Positions 43,031 to 52,327 are shown, counted from the first letter of the stretch. The stretch is DNA of 64,000 nt from Alphaproteobacteria bacterium (GCA_028706255.1 JAQWBS010000001.1:263411-327410), one strand, 5' to 3'. Numbers and translations are program-made. Notes: generated by a model from the sequence alone, not told the origin.

Positions 43031-44434
43031 TTATCTCGTGCCAATTAAGGAAGTTGAAGAAATTGTATCTCCCATACCTACCAGTGTTATTGGTTTTTCC
43101 ACCAAAATTGTCGGAATGGCAATCACATCAAACCCATCATAAGAAGAAATCCCTGTTGAAAGCAAGTTTTCATCTCCAATAAACTTCGCTAAATCGGTTA
43201 ATTCATTTAAACCAACATCCGAAACTTCCTTGCCATGTGCCCAAAGCAAATTTTTCTTCTCATTAATACTTCCTGTTCCAGCTTTTCCTGCTGCAACCGT
43301 TGCAGCAAGAGCCATACCACGCAAGTTTGCTAAGGGTGAAATTTTGAAGTTTTTATCTTGAAGGGTAATATATAAACCAAACATATGGAGCTGAATTCTT
43401 GGACAACCAATATATTTCTTAATTTTCAACAAGCCCTTAAACAAATTGACAGCATGCGTATCAGATTCACATGTTTTTGCTAAAGTTTCTTCCTCAATAA
43501 CCTCTAAAACATCAATCGTTTCTCGCTCATTAACCCCAACTGAATCAGAAATTCGAGCAAATTTTTCAACAATTTCTTTTCGAACTTTTTTATCTTGAGT
43601 TGATGCAATTTCTAAATGAAGCACCCCGTTTGAACTTGTTTTTTTCCATGTTTCAACAATTGGTAAAGCTTCTTTTAAGAGCGATAGCCCGTTGCTTTTT
43701 TCGGTTAAGGCATGAAACCCTGAAAGCACAATAAATTCTTTTGCATGTTTAGATAAATCTTCAACAAAAAAGGTATCTTTAACAAGATTCAAGTTCAAAG
43801 GGTCATAAGTGGCGATAAACCGATTAGACTTCGGACAAACAAATTTCTGCTCTTCAATTTCCACTTCATCTCCTTTGTCAAACTCAATAATCCAATGAAT
43901 GAGCGGTACATCATCTTTTCGGTCAATTTGATGTGCAGGTTTTTCTGCACCTGTTTCATCAAAGGAATAAAGATTGTCTTCTTTAAGAAATTGCTCTGCC
44001 TGAAGCTTCGGAATTGAGTTTGTGTGAACATAAACTTTTTGAACCCCAGTAACACTCAAAACATTGGCAACAATGCCACCCTGACCGCCCATTTGTAAAC
44101 GGTCATAATGAATGTTCTTTACCATCCAATTATAAATTTCAATATCTTCAGTGAGCCACTCTTCAGCAATGCCACTTTTGAAACACTTAAAAATACCCTT
44201 AACCACATCTGAAGGTTCTTCCAAAGCGTTTCTTTTAATGTGAATTAGCTCATCAAGTGAAATTTCCTGTAACTTTATCAATTCTGCCAATTTTTTGCCT
44301 GAAATTTTAATCACTGCATCAATATTTGCATTGAAAGCCGTTGCTGCAGTTTTAATCTCTTTCACCTTTTCCAAGCTTTGTGGAACAGAAGCATAATTTT
44401 GCAACCACGTTTTTTTCAAATCAGCAAAGTTCAT
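43031..44434 (-). CDS. ADP-dependent sugar kinase (ADP-glucokinase/phosphofructokinase family)
   Basis: 467 residues, the usual length for the family. All motifs expected of ADP-dependent glucokinase/phosphofructokinase are visible: FNANIDAVI (34-42), LQMGGQGGIVANVL (113-126), HLE (273-275), SVGVNERE (metal-binding NxxE, 302-305) and the catalytic GMGD (453-456). These ribokinase-fold enzymes use ADP rather than ATP to phosphorylate glucose or fructose-6-phosphate and are mainly archaeal or animal. Which sugar is used cannot be settled here. Between a mitofilin-like gene and a glutamine amidotransferase; horizontal acquisition is plausible. Confidence 0.85.
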   Translation of the reverse strand: MNFADLKKTWLQNYASVPQSLEKVKEIKTAATAFNANIDAVIKISGKKLAELIKLQEISLDELIHIKRNALEEPSDVVKGIFKCFKSGIAEEWLTEDIEIYNWMVKNIHYDRLQMGGQGGIVANVLSVTGVQKVYVHTNSIPKLQAEQFLKEDNLYSFDETGAEKPAHQIDRKDDVPLIHWIIEFDKGDEVEIEEQKFVCPKSNRFIATYDPLNLNLVKDTFFVEDLSKHAKEFIVLSGFHALTEKSNGLSLLKEALPIVETWKKTSSNGVLHLEIASTQDKKVRKEIVEKFARISDSVGVNERETIDVLEVIEEETLAKTCESDTHAVNLFKGLLKIKKYIGCPRIQLHMFGLYITLQDKNFKISPLANLRGMALAATVAAGKAGTGSINEKKNLLWAHGKEVSDVGLNELTDLAKFIGDENLLSTGISSYDGFDVIAIPTILVEKPITLVGMGDTISSTSLIGTR

Positions 44435-44446
44435 AAGAAATTTCTC

Positions 44447-45445
44447 CTAATTTTTAAATTGATTCGCTTTCATGATGCCCAAAGAATAAGCTGTGAGCTT
44501 AGAGATTGCATCATAAAATTCTTGTCTCGACTTAACATTTTGCACCCAAAGTCTTAAAGTTTCATTAGCTTCTAAAATTTCCTGATATTGTGGTTTTTCA
44601 AGTTCAAAAACAACTCTTGAAAAATCTTGTGCATTCACCAAAACATAAACATCATCTAAATTAACCGCTTTAACTTCTTCAGCATTACGATATTTGATGG
44701 TCATAATTTTACCAAATTTCTTATTAAACTTTGTCATAAAATCATCTGTTGGCTCAATTGGTTTATCTTGATTATTTTTAATTGTTTCCAATGAATAAAT
44801 CTTATTAAATTCATTTGTTAAATAAATTTCACTATAAACGCCTTTTTCATCATATTTGCTCAAAACCCCAAGATATGGCAACAATTTTGGTTCACCTTCA
44901 GCCAAACTTCTCAAAACAGATAGTTCATAAATATAATTAGAGCCTCGCTCTGCAGCATCTTTAACCAACATAGTTGCTGTGGCAATTAAAGCACCATTAT
45001 CAGAAACTTTTGCTACTTCATTAAGTCTAACTTCAACATTGTCTAAACGTTGAATAACCCCCAAAATGGTTGCATTATCAGCCTTTGAAGTAATCACATT
45101 CAAATTGTGCTTTTCTAAGGAATCAAGCTTTTGGCGTAGCAAATCAACATCAGAATCTGTTGATTTTTTCAAGTCATCAAGTCCGTTTTCCAAACTCAGA
45201 ACATCACCTTGCAAAACTTGAACTGCCAAATCAACTTCCTTATTTCCTTCCGAAAATAAATGCTTTTTAACAAAAGGCAAATGTGTTGAAGCAAGCCCCG
45301 CAATAATCAGTAATAAAATGAACATAAAAAAGACTTTTGAAAATGAAAAAGACTTTTTCTTAACCTTTTTTTCCACTTTTTCAGTTTCAACAGATTTTTC
45401 ATCAAAAGTTTCTTTTTTAGCCTTGTTTTCTTTGTTCTTAACCAT
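44447..45445 (-). CDS. Mitofilin-family (Mic60-like) inner-membrane protein
   Basis: 332 residues. A basic/charged N-terminus, one membrane helix (VFFMFILLLIIAGLAS, about 39-54), a coiled-coil (about 70-150) and a C-terminal helical mitofilin-like domain (ATATMLVKDAAERGSNYIYELSVLRSLAEGEPKLLPYLGVLSKY). The order matches the alphaproteobacterial COG4223 group, related to mitochondrial Mic60, which tethers and shapes membranes. In other alphaproteobacteria it lies with hemC/hemD/hemY next to tsaD; here it is next to divergent tsaD but the heme genes are gone. Confidence 0.75.
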   Translation of the reverse strand: MVKNKENKAKKETFDEKSVETEKVEKKVKKKSFSFSKVFFMFILLLIIAGLASTHLPFVKKHLFSEGNKEVDLAVQVLQGDVLSLENGLDDLKKSTDSDVDLLRQKLDSLEKHNLNVITSKADNATILGVIQRLDNVEVRLNEVAKVSDNGALIATATMLVKDAAERGSNYIYELSVLRSLAEGEPKLLPYLGVLSKYDEKGVYSEIYLTNEFNKIYSLETIKNNQDKPIEPTDDFMTKFNKKFGKIMTIKYRNAEEVKAVNLDDVYVLVNAQDFSRVVFELEKPQYQEILEANETLRLWVQNVKSRQEFYDAISKLTAYSLGIMKANQFKN

Positions 45446-45529
45446 TTTTAAAACCTTTTCCTTTGCATATTTCTTTTGAACAGTGTATATAATTTAAAAA
45501 AAACTTCAATATTTATATGGAAAAATCAA

Positions 45530-46579
45530 ATGATAGTTTTAGGCATCGAAAGCAGTTGCGATGAAACGGCTGCAGCCATTTTAAATGAGAAAAAAAAAAT
45601 TTTGGCAGAAACACTGCTCTCTCAACAAGAACATAAAGCTTTTGGCGGTGTTGTTCCTGAGCTTGCGGCTCGTGCACACTTAGAACATATTGATGAGATT
45701 ATTGAGGAATGTATTGAAAAATCTGGGGTTAAAATTGAAGACATTGATGCGATTGCAGCAACTTCTGGCCCTGGCTTGATTGGGGGTGTTTTAGTTGGTG
45801 TAATGGCCGCAAAAGCAATTTCTTTAGCGCTTAACAAGCCTTTCATTGCAGTTAATCACCTTGAAGGACACGCGCTTGCGGCTCGCCAATCTAACGATGT
45901 TTCCTTCCCTTACCTCTTGCTTTTAGTTTCGGGTGGACATTGCCAAATTTTGGTTGTTAAAGGAGTTGGACAATATGAAAGACTTGGCACAACCATTGAT
46001 GATGCAGCGGGTGAAGCTTTTGATAAAGTTGCAAAAATGCTGGGCTTAGGTTACCCAGGAGGTCCAATGATTGAAAAAATGGCAAATAAAGGTAATCCAA
46101 ACCGTTTTGTTTTGCCAAGACCAATGATTAATTCTGATGACTATGATTTTTCTTTCTCAGGCTTAAAAACAGCTGTTCGAAAACTCGTTGAAGCTTATTC
46201 TCCTGACGGAAATGTTGCTAAAGCCATTATTAATCCTGAAGACACCGCAGATATTTGTGCAGCTTTCCAAGTTGCTGCAACAGAATGTTTGGTTAAAAAA
46301 CTTGAAAAAGCCATCAAATATTTCAAAACAAATTATCCTGAAGGCAAAGATCTTGTTGTTTCAGGCGGAGTGGCTGCCAATTCTTTTTTGAGAGATAATC
46401 TAAGAAACTTGGCACACAGAAATCAACTCACCTTTGCAGCGCCTCCACTTCAATATTGCACAGATAACGGTGTGATGATTGCTTGGGCAGGCTTGGAAAG
46501 ATTCCAAAAAGGACTTGTTGATACGCTAGATTTCAAACCTCGTCCACGCTGGCCACTCGATGAAATTAGGTCTGAATAA
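45530..46579 (+). CDS. tsaD: tRNA N6-threonylcarbamoyladenosine synthase subunit TsaD
   Basis: 349 residues from ATG 45530, chosen because MIVLGIESSCDETAAA is the family N-terminus. It transfers threonylcarbamoyl to A37 of ANN-decoding tRNAs with TsaB/TsaE. Metal-binding VNHLEGH (His110, His114), LVSGGHCQ, GEAFDKVAKMLGLGYPGG and VSGGVAANSFLR are all present. nth follows with no gap. Confidence 0.96.
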   Translation: MIVLGIESSCDETAAAILNEKKKILAETLLSQQEHKAFGGVVPELAARAHLEHIDEIIEECIEKSGVKIEDIDAIAATSGPGLIGGVLVGVMAAKAISLALNKPFIAVNHLEGHALAARQSNDVSFPYLLLLVSGGHCQILVVKGVGQYERLGTTIDDAAGEAFDKVAKMLGLGYPGGPMIEKMANKGNPNRFVLPRPMINSDDYDFSFSGLKTAVRKLVEAYSPDGNVAKAIINPEDTADICAAFQVAATECLVKKLEKAIKYFKTNYPEGKDLVVSGGVAANSFLRDNLRNLAHRNQLTFAAPPLQYCTDNGVMIAWAGLERFQKGLVDTLDFKPRPRWPLDEIRSE

Positions 46580-47215
46580 ATGACAAAAAAAGAAAAAGCG
46601 ATAGAAATTTTTAAGATTTTGGAAAAAGAAATTCCTAACCCAGTAAGTGAGTTAGAATATACAAATCCATATACATTTCTTGTCGCTGTGGTGCTTTCCG
46701 CTCAAAGCACAGATAAAGGAGTTAACAAAGCAACAAAAGCTTTATTTGAATTTGTTGACACGCCTCAAAAAATGGTTGCCTTAGGCATTGATAAACTCAA
46801 AGATTACATCAAAACAATCGGCTTATATAATAACAAAGCAAAAAACATCATTGCTTTGAGCCAAGATTTGGTTGAAAAATACAATGGTATTGTCCCTCAT
46901 AATAGAGAAGCTTTAGAAAACTTGGCAGGTGTTGGGCGTAAGACCGCTAATGTTGTCTTGAATGTTATCTGGGACGAACCAGTAATTGCCGTTGACACGC
47001 ATGTTATTCGCATTTCTAACCGTCTTGATTTCTCAACTTCACAAAATCCACTCAAAATTGAAGAAGACTTAAATAAACTCCTTCCTAATGACTATAAAAA
47101 AATAGCAAACCACTTGCTTGTTTTGTTTGGCAGATATACTTGCAAAGCGCAAAAGCCAGATTGTGAAAATTGCCCAATTGCTCACCTCTGTCAATCAACC
47201 GACAAAAGAATATAA
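46580..47215 (+). CDS. nth: Endonuclease III
   Basis: 211 residues. Base-excision DNA glycosylase/AP lyase for oxidised pyrimidines. The helix-hairpin-helix LAGVGRKTANVVL contains the catalytic Lys, AVDTHVIRISNRLDF the catalytic Asp, and CKAQKPDCENCPIAHLC the [4Fe-4S] ligands. Its ATG directly follows the tsaD stop. Confidence 0.96.
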   Translation: MTKKEKAIEIFKILEKEIPNPVSELEYTNPYTFLVAVVLSAQSTDKGVNKATKALFEFVDTPQKMVALGIDKLKDYIKTIGLYNNKAKNIIALSQDLVEKYNGIVPHNREALENLAGVGRKTANVVLNVIWDEPVIAVDTHVIRISNRLDFSTSQNPLKIEEDLNKLLPNDYKKIANHLLVLFGRYTCKAQKPDCENCPIAHLCQSTDKRI

Positions 47216-47227
47216 ATAAAAATATTT

Positions 47228-48667
47228 CTATTTTTTGATAACCTTTTGTTTATTAAGCCTTTTCCAGTTTTCATCAACTTCTCCACAAATTGGAAATCCA
47301 AATAAATAAGTGATCCCACGTAGAAAATATAAAATGTTCAAACCAAGGATTCTTAAGAAAATCTTTTCATTTTTAAAACTAAAAAAGAAGATGTACCTAT
47401 TAAATAAATATTTGTAAAAATAAGATTTATATGGTGTCATTCTTAAATATTTAAAATATTCTTTTCTATGTAAATGACCATTTGTTGTTGGATTCCAAGG
47501 CTTCTGTGATGTTATTAAATGTACAATACTTGGGTTATCCAAAGCTTTAAACATTTGAGGGTATCCACCTGGTGCTGTTAACACTTCAGGAAAAGAAGAT
47601 GTATTCCATACGCTGGAAACATATTTTATTTGGTTTTGCATAACAATATTCAAAGCATCTTGATCCAAATATAAAGGCTTATTCTCAATTAAAAATTTTG
47701 AACATTTTTCAAATAACTTGTTTTTTCTCCAAAAATCTAAGTTCATCAATAAAGCACCGGCATTTACATATTTTCCATTTTTTCTGATTTCTAGACGTTC
47801 AAGACAAACTTTATAATTTCGTGCTTTAACCCCGGCAATAGCAAAATTTTTAAGATTTGTTCTCCAAAAAGGAGACAAAGACTTCATAACCAACATATCA
47901 ACATCTAAATAAATTATTTTTTTATATTCTGGAAAAAGGTAACATAAATAAAGGCGATAAAAAACATTAATAGGAAATCTTGAACGAAGGTAAAAATCTC
48001 TGAATAGTGAATCTGAAATTGATTTAAATTCTATTTGTACATCTCCAGCACTCAGTGATAAAATTTTTTGTTTGTTTTCAGCAGAAAAGTCATTCGTGAT
48101 GATATAAATCTTTATAAATTCATCTTTCTTCTTATTACTTTTAATTGAAGTAATACAAACTGCTGTATGTTGTGCATATAAATCATTGGGGGTTAATGCA
48201 ATAGTAAATTGATTAAATATTTTACCTATTTCATTGATTTTATCTGATAAATATTCTCCAGATTTTAAATATATTTTATGAATATGTTTATATGACTGAA
48301 TTTGATTAATAAAATTATCCCAATTTTTATCAATAAATTCAATAAAAGCTTTAGGACTTCTACGTTTCTTATAACGTGATATAAATTCATTTTTTAAATC
48401 TATTTTTGGTGCAACAATAATAAAGGGCAGACCATTTGTTATCAATCTATCAATCACTTCAGGTTGTGTAGAAACCAACACATAGTCAAACTGAGGTAAT
48501 TTTTCTTTTATTACCTTCAGATAATTTTCTGGAAAATTGGGCTTTTTTTCACCATTTGAAAATCTGGAAAACTCATTTGAATCTAAATCTAAAACTTTTA
48601 AGTTTTTACAATCTGTGGCAAACTTGCTCTTACCAACAGCGCTAAAACCAGATATAATAATTCCCAT
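47228..48667 (-). CDS. Fusion: P-loop kinase-like domain + family 8 glycosyltransferase
   Basis: 479 residues. Residues 1-150 form a P-loop nucleotide kinase-like domain: GFSAVGKS (7-14), LDLDSNEFSRF, FPENYLKVIKEKL, YVLVSTQPEVID, FISRYKKRR and FIDKNWDNFI. From memory this pattern occurs in small kinase-like proteins of Firmicutes plasmids and phages. Residues about 160-430 are GT8: TAVCITSIKS, FYRLYLCYLFPEYKKIIYLDVDML (DVD 255-257), YVNAGALLMNLDFW, LDQDALNIV and HLITSQKPW. The C-terminus is basic and hydrophobic. GT8 enzymes add hexoses to lipopolysaccharide or proteins. The role of the N-terminal kinase is unknown. More AT-rich than its neighbours, possibly acquired. Confidence 0.75.
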   Translation of the reverse strand: MGIIISGFSAVGKSKFATDCKNLKVLDLDSNEFSRFSNGEKKPNFPENYLKVIKEKLPQFDYVLVSTQPEVIDRLITNGLPFIIVAPKIDLKNEFISRYKKRRSPKAFIEFIDKNWDNFINQIQSYKHIHKIYLKSGEYLSDKINEIGKIFNQFTIALTPNDLYAQHTAVCITSIKSNKKKDEFIKIYIITNDFSAENKQKILSLSAGDVQIEFKSISDSLFRDFYLRSRFPINVFYRLYLCYLFPEYKKIIYLDVDMLVMKSLSPFWRTNLKNFAIAGVKARNYKVCLERLEIRKNGKYVNAGALLMNLDFWRKNKLFEKCSKFLIENKPLYLDQDALNIVMQNQIKYVSSVWNTSSFPEVLTAPGGYPQMFKALDNPSIVHLITSQKPWNPTTNGHLHRKEYFKYLRMTPYKSYFYKYLFNRYIFFFSFKNEKIFLRILGLNILYFLRGITYLFGFPICGEVDENWKRLNKQKVIKK

Positions 48668-48750
48668 CTTTCAAACCTTAAATTGATTGATTATCATTCA
48701 ATATTAACACAATATTTTCTTAAAATTCCAGATAAATTATTATAAAAACA

Positions 48751-48772
48751 AAAACTCCCTTTCGGGAGTTTT
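48751..48772 (-). terminator. Terminator after secB
   Basis: A 9-bp perfect stem (AAAACTCCC/GGGAGTTTT, loop TTTC) with a T-rich tail on the minus strand. Confidence 0.85.
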
Positions 48773-48775
48773 AAT

Positions 48776-49231
48776 TTAGTTTTTCGCTTCAGGCGCTTGC
48801 TCTCTGGCATTATACATTGCCACAAAATCAATCGGATTAAGCATTAAAGGAGGAAGTCCACCAGAAACCAATGTGTTTGTCACAACACTTCTCACATATG
48901 GGAATAAAAGTCTTGGAATTTCAATCAAAAGAACTGGCTCGAGGTGTTCTTGAGGCACATTAATTGCCACAACGCCAGCATATGTTAATTCAAGAACAAA
49001 AAGTTTTTTCTTCTTGATGTCAGCATCAATTGACATCTGCAATTCAACATTAAATAAATTCTCTTTTATATGATTTGCTTCAACATTAATTTTAATGTCT
49101 GTTTCTGGTCCTTGATTAACTTCTTCAAAAATTTCAGGTGCATAAGGAATTTCCAAAGACAAATCTTTGATATATTGATTTCTCACCATAATTGAAGGGA
49201 GTTCAGCCTGTGATTCTTTTTTTTCTGTCAT
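48776..49231 (-). CDS. secB: Protein-export chaperone SecB
   Basis: 151 residues. Tetrameric cytosolic chaperone that keeps outer-membrane and periplasmic precursors unfolded and hands them to SecA. VRNQYIKDLSLEIPYAPEIF, LELTYAGVVAI, IEIPRLLFPYVRSVVTNTLVSGGLPPLMLNPIDFVAMY are diagnostic. AGGAGA precedes ATG. It is divergent from the timA-mltA-smr run. Confidence 0.97.
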   Translation of the reverse strand: MTEKKESQAELPSIMVRNQYIKDLSLEIPYAPEIFEEVNQGPETDIKINVEANHIKENLFNVELQMSIDADIKKKKLFVLELTYAGVVAINVPQEHLEPVLLIEIPRLLFPYVRSVVTNTLVSGGLPPLMLNPIDFVAMYNAREQAPEAKN

Positions 49232-49362
49232 AAAAATTTCTCCTAAATAAGATTTTATAACAATTTATCAACATCAAAGTCTTATGGCAAGTTTAATTTA
49301 GATGTTGATAATAAGTTTATTTAACACTATATTTAGGGAAGAACTGTTGAGAAAGGAAGAAA

Positions 49363-50022
49363 ATGTTTTTTGATATCATTATTTTGGTTGTTTTAGTCGT
49401 CATCATTTATGGACGTCTCAAAAATGTTTTGGGAACACGCCCCGAAGTTCATAAAACCGAACTTTCGGAAAAAGCTGCTGAAAAAATCTTTGACATCATT
49501 TTGAAAGAATCAAAAAGCAATTCAACCAATGAGCTTATTGAAAAGGGAGAGATTGAACCTCTTGAAAAAGAAGAAGCGTTGAGTGAAACGGATAAAGTTT
49601 TATTGCAAATTCCAAATTTTGACAAAGAAAGATTTATAAATAATTCTAAAAAAGCTTTTGAAATTATTATCACTTCTTTTAGCCAAGGAGATGTTGAAAC
49701 GCTTGAAAATTTAGTCAGCAAAACCCTACTCAAAAAATTTACAGATATCATTGAACAGAGAAAAAATGAGGGTGTTATCGCCGAAACAGATTTTATTGGC
49801 TTTGAATTTGCCGAAATTTATGAAGCAAAAATTCTCAAAAGCGGTTTAGCAAAAATCAGTATGAAATTTGTTTCAGAACAAGTTAACATCCTTAAAGATG
49901 CTTCAGGAAAAGTCATTGAAGGAGATGAAAACTTCATTCAAAACATCACTGATGTTTGGACTTTTGAAAGAAATATAACTTCAACCAGCCCTAATTGGCT
50001 CCTTACTTCAACAAAGAAATGA
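49363..50022 (+). CDS. Tim44-domain protein (TimA-like)
   Basis: 219 residues. One N-terminal membrane helix (FDIIILVVLVVIIYGRL), an early Arg (RLKNVLGTR), a charged linker, then the Tim44-like domain (about 90-215: KKAFEIIITSFSQGDVETLENLVSKTLLKKF, ending DVWTFERNITSTSPNWLLTST). This is the alphaproteobacterial relative of mitochondrial Tim44, thought to act at the inner membrane in protein handling. It lies between divergent secB and mltA, its usual place. AAGGAAG is before ATG. Confidence 0.88.
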   Translation: MFFDIIILVVLVVIIYGRLKNVLGTRPEVHKTELSEKAAEKIFDIILKESKSNSTNELIEKGEIEPLEKEEALSETDKVLLQIPNFDKERFINNSKKAFEIIITSFSQGDVETLENLVSKTLLKKFTDIIEQRKNEGVIAETDFIGFEFAEIYEAKILKSGLAKISMKFVSEQVNILKDASGKVIEGDENFIQNITDVWTFERNITSTSPNWLLTSTKK

Positions 50023-51245
50023 TGAAAAATTTTCTTGCCTTTTTATGGATTCCCCTCCTCGCTTTTATTCTTTTTAAAGAATTTAAAAGCCCAACAGAAC
50101 CTCAAATAATTGACACACAAGTCACTGAAACACCAAAGCAAGAGGAAGTTATTGAAGAAATAAAAATCAATCTCCTAGATAGCGAATTTAAAGCAATCCC
50201 AAACTGGGAAAAAGATTCTAATCTGGCAGCTTTTAAAAAAGCTTTTGAAAATTCATGCAAAATTATTTCTTCAAAAAAAGATAAATATCTTGCAGATTCT
50301 GTCATTAAAATTGAAACAAAAAAATATCAAGAAATTTGTGATAAATCAGCTCAAACTAAAGATTTCAAAAAATTTATTGAAGAAAATTTTACCCCTTTTC
50401 TTATAATTGAAAACGGCAATGAATTTGGGAAATTCACCTCTTATTATGAATCAAGAATTAATGCATCTCACAAAAAATCAGAAAAATATAAATATCCTGT
50501 TTATGGTAAACCAAATGATTTAATTGAAATAAATATCAAAGATTTCGACGATTCCCTGCCAAGCAAAAGACTTGTTGGAAGAGTTGAAAAAAATAAAATG
50601 GTTAAATATTACACTCGTGAAGATATCTACGAAGGCAAAATAAATGCCCCAATCATTTTTTGGACAGATAGTTATATTGACTTATTTATTATGCAAATTC
50701 AAGGTTCTGCCATTGCTCATTTTGATAATGGACAAGATATGAGAATTGGTTATGCAGAAAACAATGGATATAATTTCAAAGGAATTGGTAGTATTTTACT
50801 TAAGAAAGGACTTCTTAAAGCCGGACAAGCTTCAATGGGTGGCATTAAGCAATGGATGCTTGAAAATCCTAAGCTTGCTTTAGAAAATATGATGGAAAAT
50901 GAAAGATTCATCTTTCATCGCTTAATTGATGCCGAGGGTCCGCTTGGAGCTCAAGGTGCTCCATTAATTGCTGGTAGAAGTGTTGCTGTTGACAGAAAAT
51001 TTATTCCTTTAGGAAGTGTTTTATGGGTTGATACAACAGGTCCTCAAAATGAGAAAATTCAGAAATTAGTTGTTGCACAAGACATTGGAAGTGCTATAAA
51101 AGGAGCTATCCGAGGAGATTATTTCTGGGGCTCAGGAAATGATGAAGTTCTTGAAATGGCTGGAAAAATGAATTCTTCGGGAAGACTTTTCATTCTTCTT
51201 CCAAAATCTGCGGAGATAAAAAATGGCAACAAAAAAACCCAATAA
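50019..51245 (+). CDS. mltA: Membrane-bound lytic murein transglycosylase A
   Basis: 408 residues from ATG 50019, overlapping the previous stop (ATGATGA) and preferred to a TTG at 49995. An N-terminal anchor (NFLAFLWIPLLAFILF) without lipobox, the MltA domain (PFLIIENGNEFGKFTSYYESRI, IMQIQGSAIAHFDNGQDMRIGYAENNG) and the C-terminal 3D domain with VAVDRKFIPLGSVLWVDT and VVAQDIGSAIKGAIRGDYFWG carrying the catalytic Asp pair. It cleaves glycan strands to 1,6-anhydromuropeptides. Confidence 0.93.
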   Translation: MMKNFLAFLWIPLLAFILFKEFKSPTEPQIIDTQVTETPKQEEVIEEIKINLLDSEFKAIPNWEKDSNLAAFKKAFENSCKIISSKKDKYLADSVIKIETKKYQEICDKSAQTKDFKKFIEENFTPFLIIENGNEFGKFTSYYESRINASHKKSEKYKYPVYGKPNDLIEINIKDFDDSLPSKRLVGRVEKNKMVKYYTREDIYEGKINAPIIFWTDSYIDLFIMQIQGSAIAHFDNGQDMRIGYAENNGYNFKGIGSILLKKGLLKAGQASMGGIKQWMLENPKLALENMMENERFIFHRLIDAEGPLGAQGAPLIAGRSVAVDRKFIPLGSVLWVDTTGPQNEKIQKLVVAQDIGSAIKGAIRGDYFWGSGNDEVLEMAGKMNSSGRLFILLPKSAEIKNGNKKTQ

Positions 51246-51753
51246 AGCCGATTTAATGACCTATAAGGCTCTGCAAAAAGCTGTTGAAGAAAACAAGCTT
51301 AAAATTTTTGTAAATGATATTATTTTGAACAAACCTGGAATTGCTGTTTATAATCCATGGGAAAATCTTCTGCCTAAACTCCTGCCTGTCTTAATTGGTT
51401 TTTTTGTTCTATTTTTTAGTGTTATTCTTGGATTAATTATCATTATTGGTTCTTTAGCGCTGAATGAAAGAATTTGCAAAAAAAAGCTTAATATTCGTTT
51501 TTATAACCGCACCAAGGAATATGTTTTAAAATCTTACGACACATATGATGAAATTTGGCAACTTGGTGGCTTAATTCTTGCTGATAGCGAAAATAAGAAA
51601 AACTCTTGTTTATCACCAGAAGAAAACTGGAAAGAATATATTATCCATAATTTTTCAGAGTTAATGATTGATAAGAAAGAAGAAAAACCTGAAGAAAAAG
51701 TTGAAGATAAAAAAGAAAATGAACAAAAAAGCATCAGAAGACCAAGAAGATAA
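51223..51753 (+). CDS. Hypothetical membrane protein
   Basis: 176 residues, not recognised. The start GGAG-ATG at 51223 lies inside the end of mltA (23-base overlap), and the smr gene begins inside its own end, so it is part of the timA-mltA-orf-smr operon. A long hydrophobic stretch (LLPKLLPVLIGFFVLFFSVILGLIIIIGSLAL, about 49-80) gives one or two membrane segments; the C-terminal 40 residues are highly charged and repetitive (EEKPEEKVEDKKENEQ). It may regulate or anchor MltA (inference from context only). Confidence 0.7.
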   Translation: MATKKPNKADLMTYKALQKAVEENKLKIFVNDIILNKPGIAVYNPWENLLPKLLPVLIGFFVLFFSVILGLIIIIGSLALNERICKKKLNIRFYNRTKEYVLKSYDTYDEIWQLGGLILADSENKKNSCLSPEENWKEYIIHNFSELMIDKKEEKPEEKVEDKKENEQKSIRRPRR

Positions 51754-52255
51754 CCTTGCTTGGGAAGACTTCACAAAAACAATAAAAAAAATTGATACGG
51801 ATGAAAAAATTTCATATCATGAAATTAAACCGATTCAAATTAATAATGATATAACTTATTTTCAAATTGAAACAAATAAAAATTTAGATGATTTAGAAAT
51901 TGGCTCATTAGACAATATTGACCGTTCAACTGCTAAAAAATTTAATCGTCATGAATATCGTATAGAAGCAGAACTTGATTTGCACGGATACACAGAAAAA
52001 AAAGCATTTGATGCTGTTACAAGTTTTATTAAAAAATCTTATCTTCAAGAAAAAAGATGTGTCATTATTGTCACAGGAAAAGGACTAAGAAAAGAGGAAG
52101 ATGATATCTTCTCCTCTCGTGGAGTTTTGAAGGATAAAGTCCCTCAGTGGCTCAATTCTGAAGATTTACGACCTTTCATTCTTTCAATAAAACACCCCTC
52201 TCCTAGCTTAGGCGGAACAGGAGCTTTATATATTTTACTTAAGAGAAATAAATAA
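51719..52255 (+). CDS. Smr-domain protein
   Basis: 178 residues from ATG 51719, which places the gene overlapping the previous stop. The C-terminal Smr domain has AELDLHGYTEKKAFDAVTSFI, CVIIVTGKGLRKE, GVLKDKVPQWLN and SPSLGGTGALYILLKR. Smr domains bind or cut nucleic acids; the mltA-smr adjacency is typical for alphaproteobacteria. Confidence 0.9.
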   Translation: MNKKASEDQEDNLAWEDFTKTIKKIDTDEKISYHEIKPIQINNDITYFQIETNKNLDDLEIGSLDNIDRSTAKKFNRHEYRIEAELDLHGYTEKKAFDAVTSFIKKSYLQEKRCVIIVTGKGLRKEEDDIFSSRGVLKDKVPQWLNSEDLRPFILSIKHPSPSLGGTGALYILLKRNK

Positions 52256-52327
52256 ACATTTGAATTTATTAAATATAAAAGTTATAACATACATAATAAC
52301 TTATTATTTACTTAACATTATACAATT

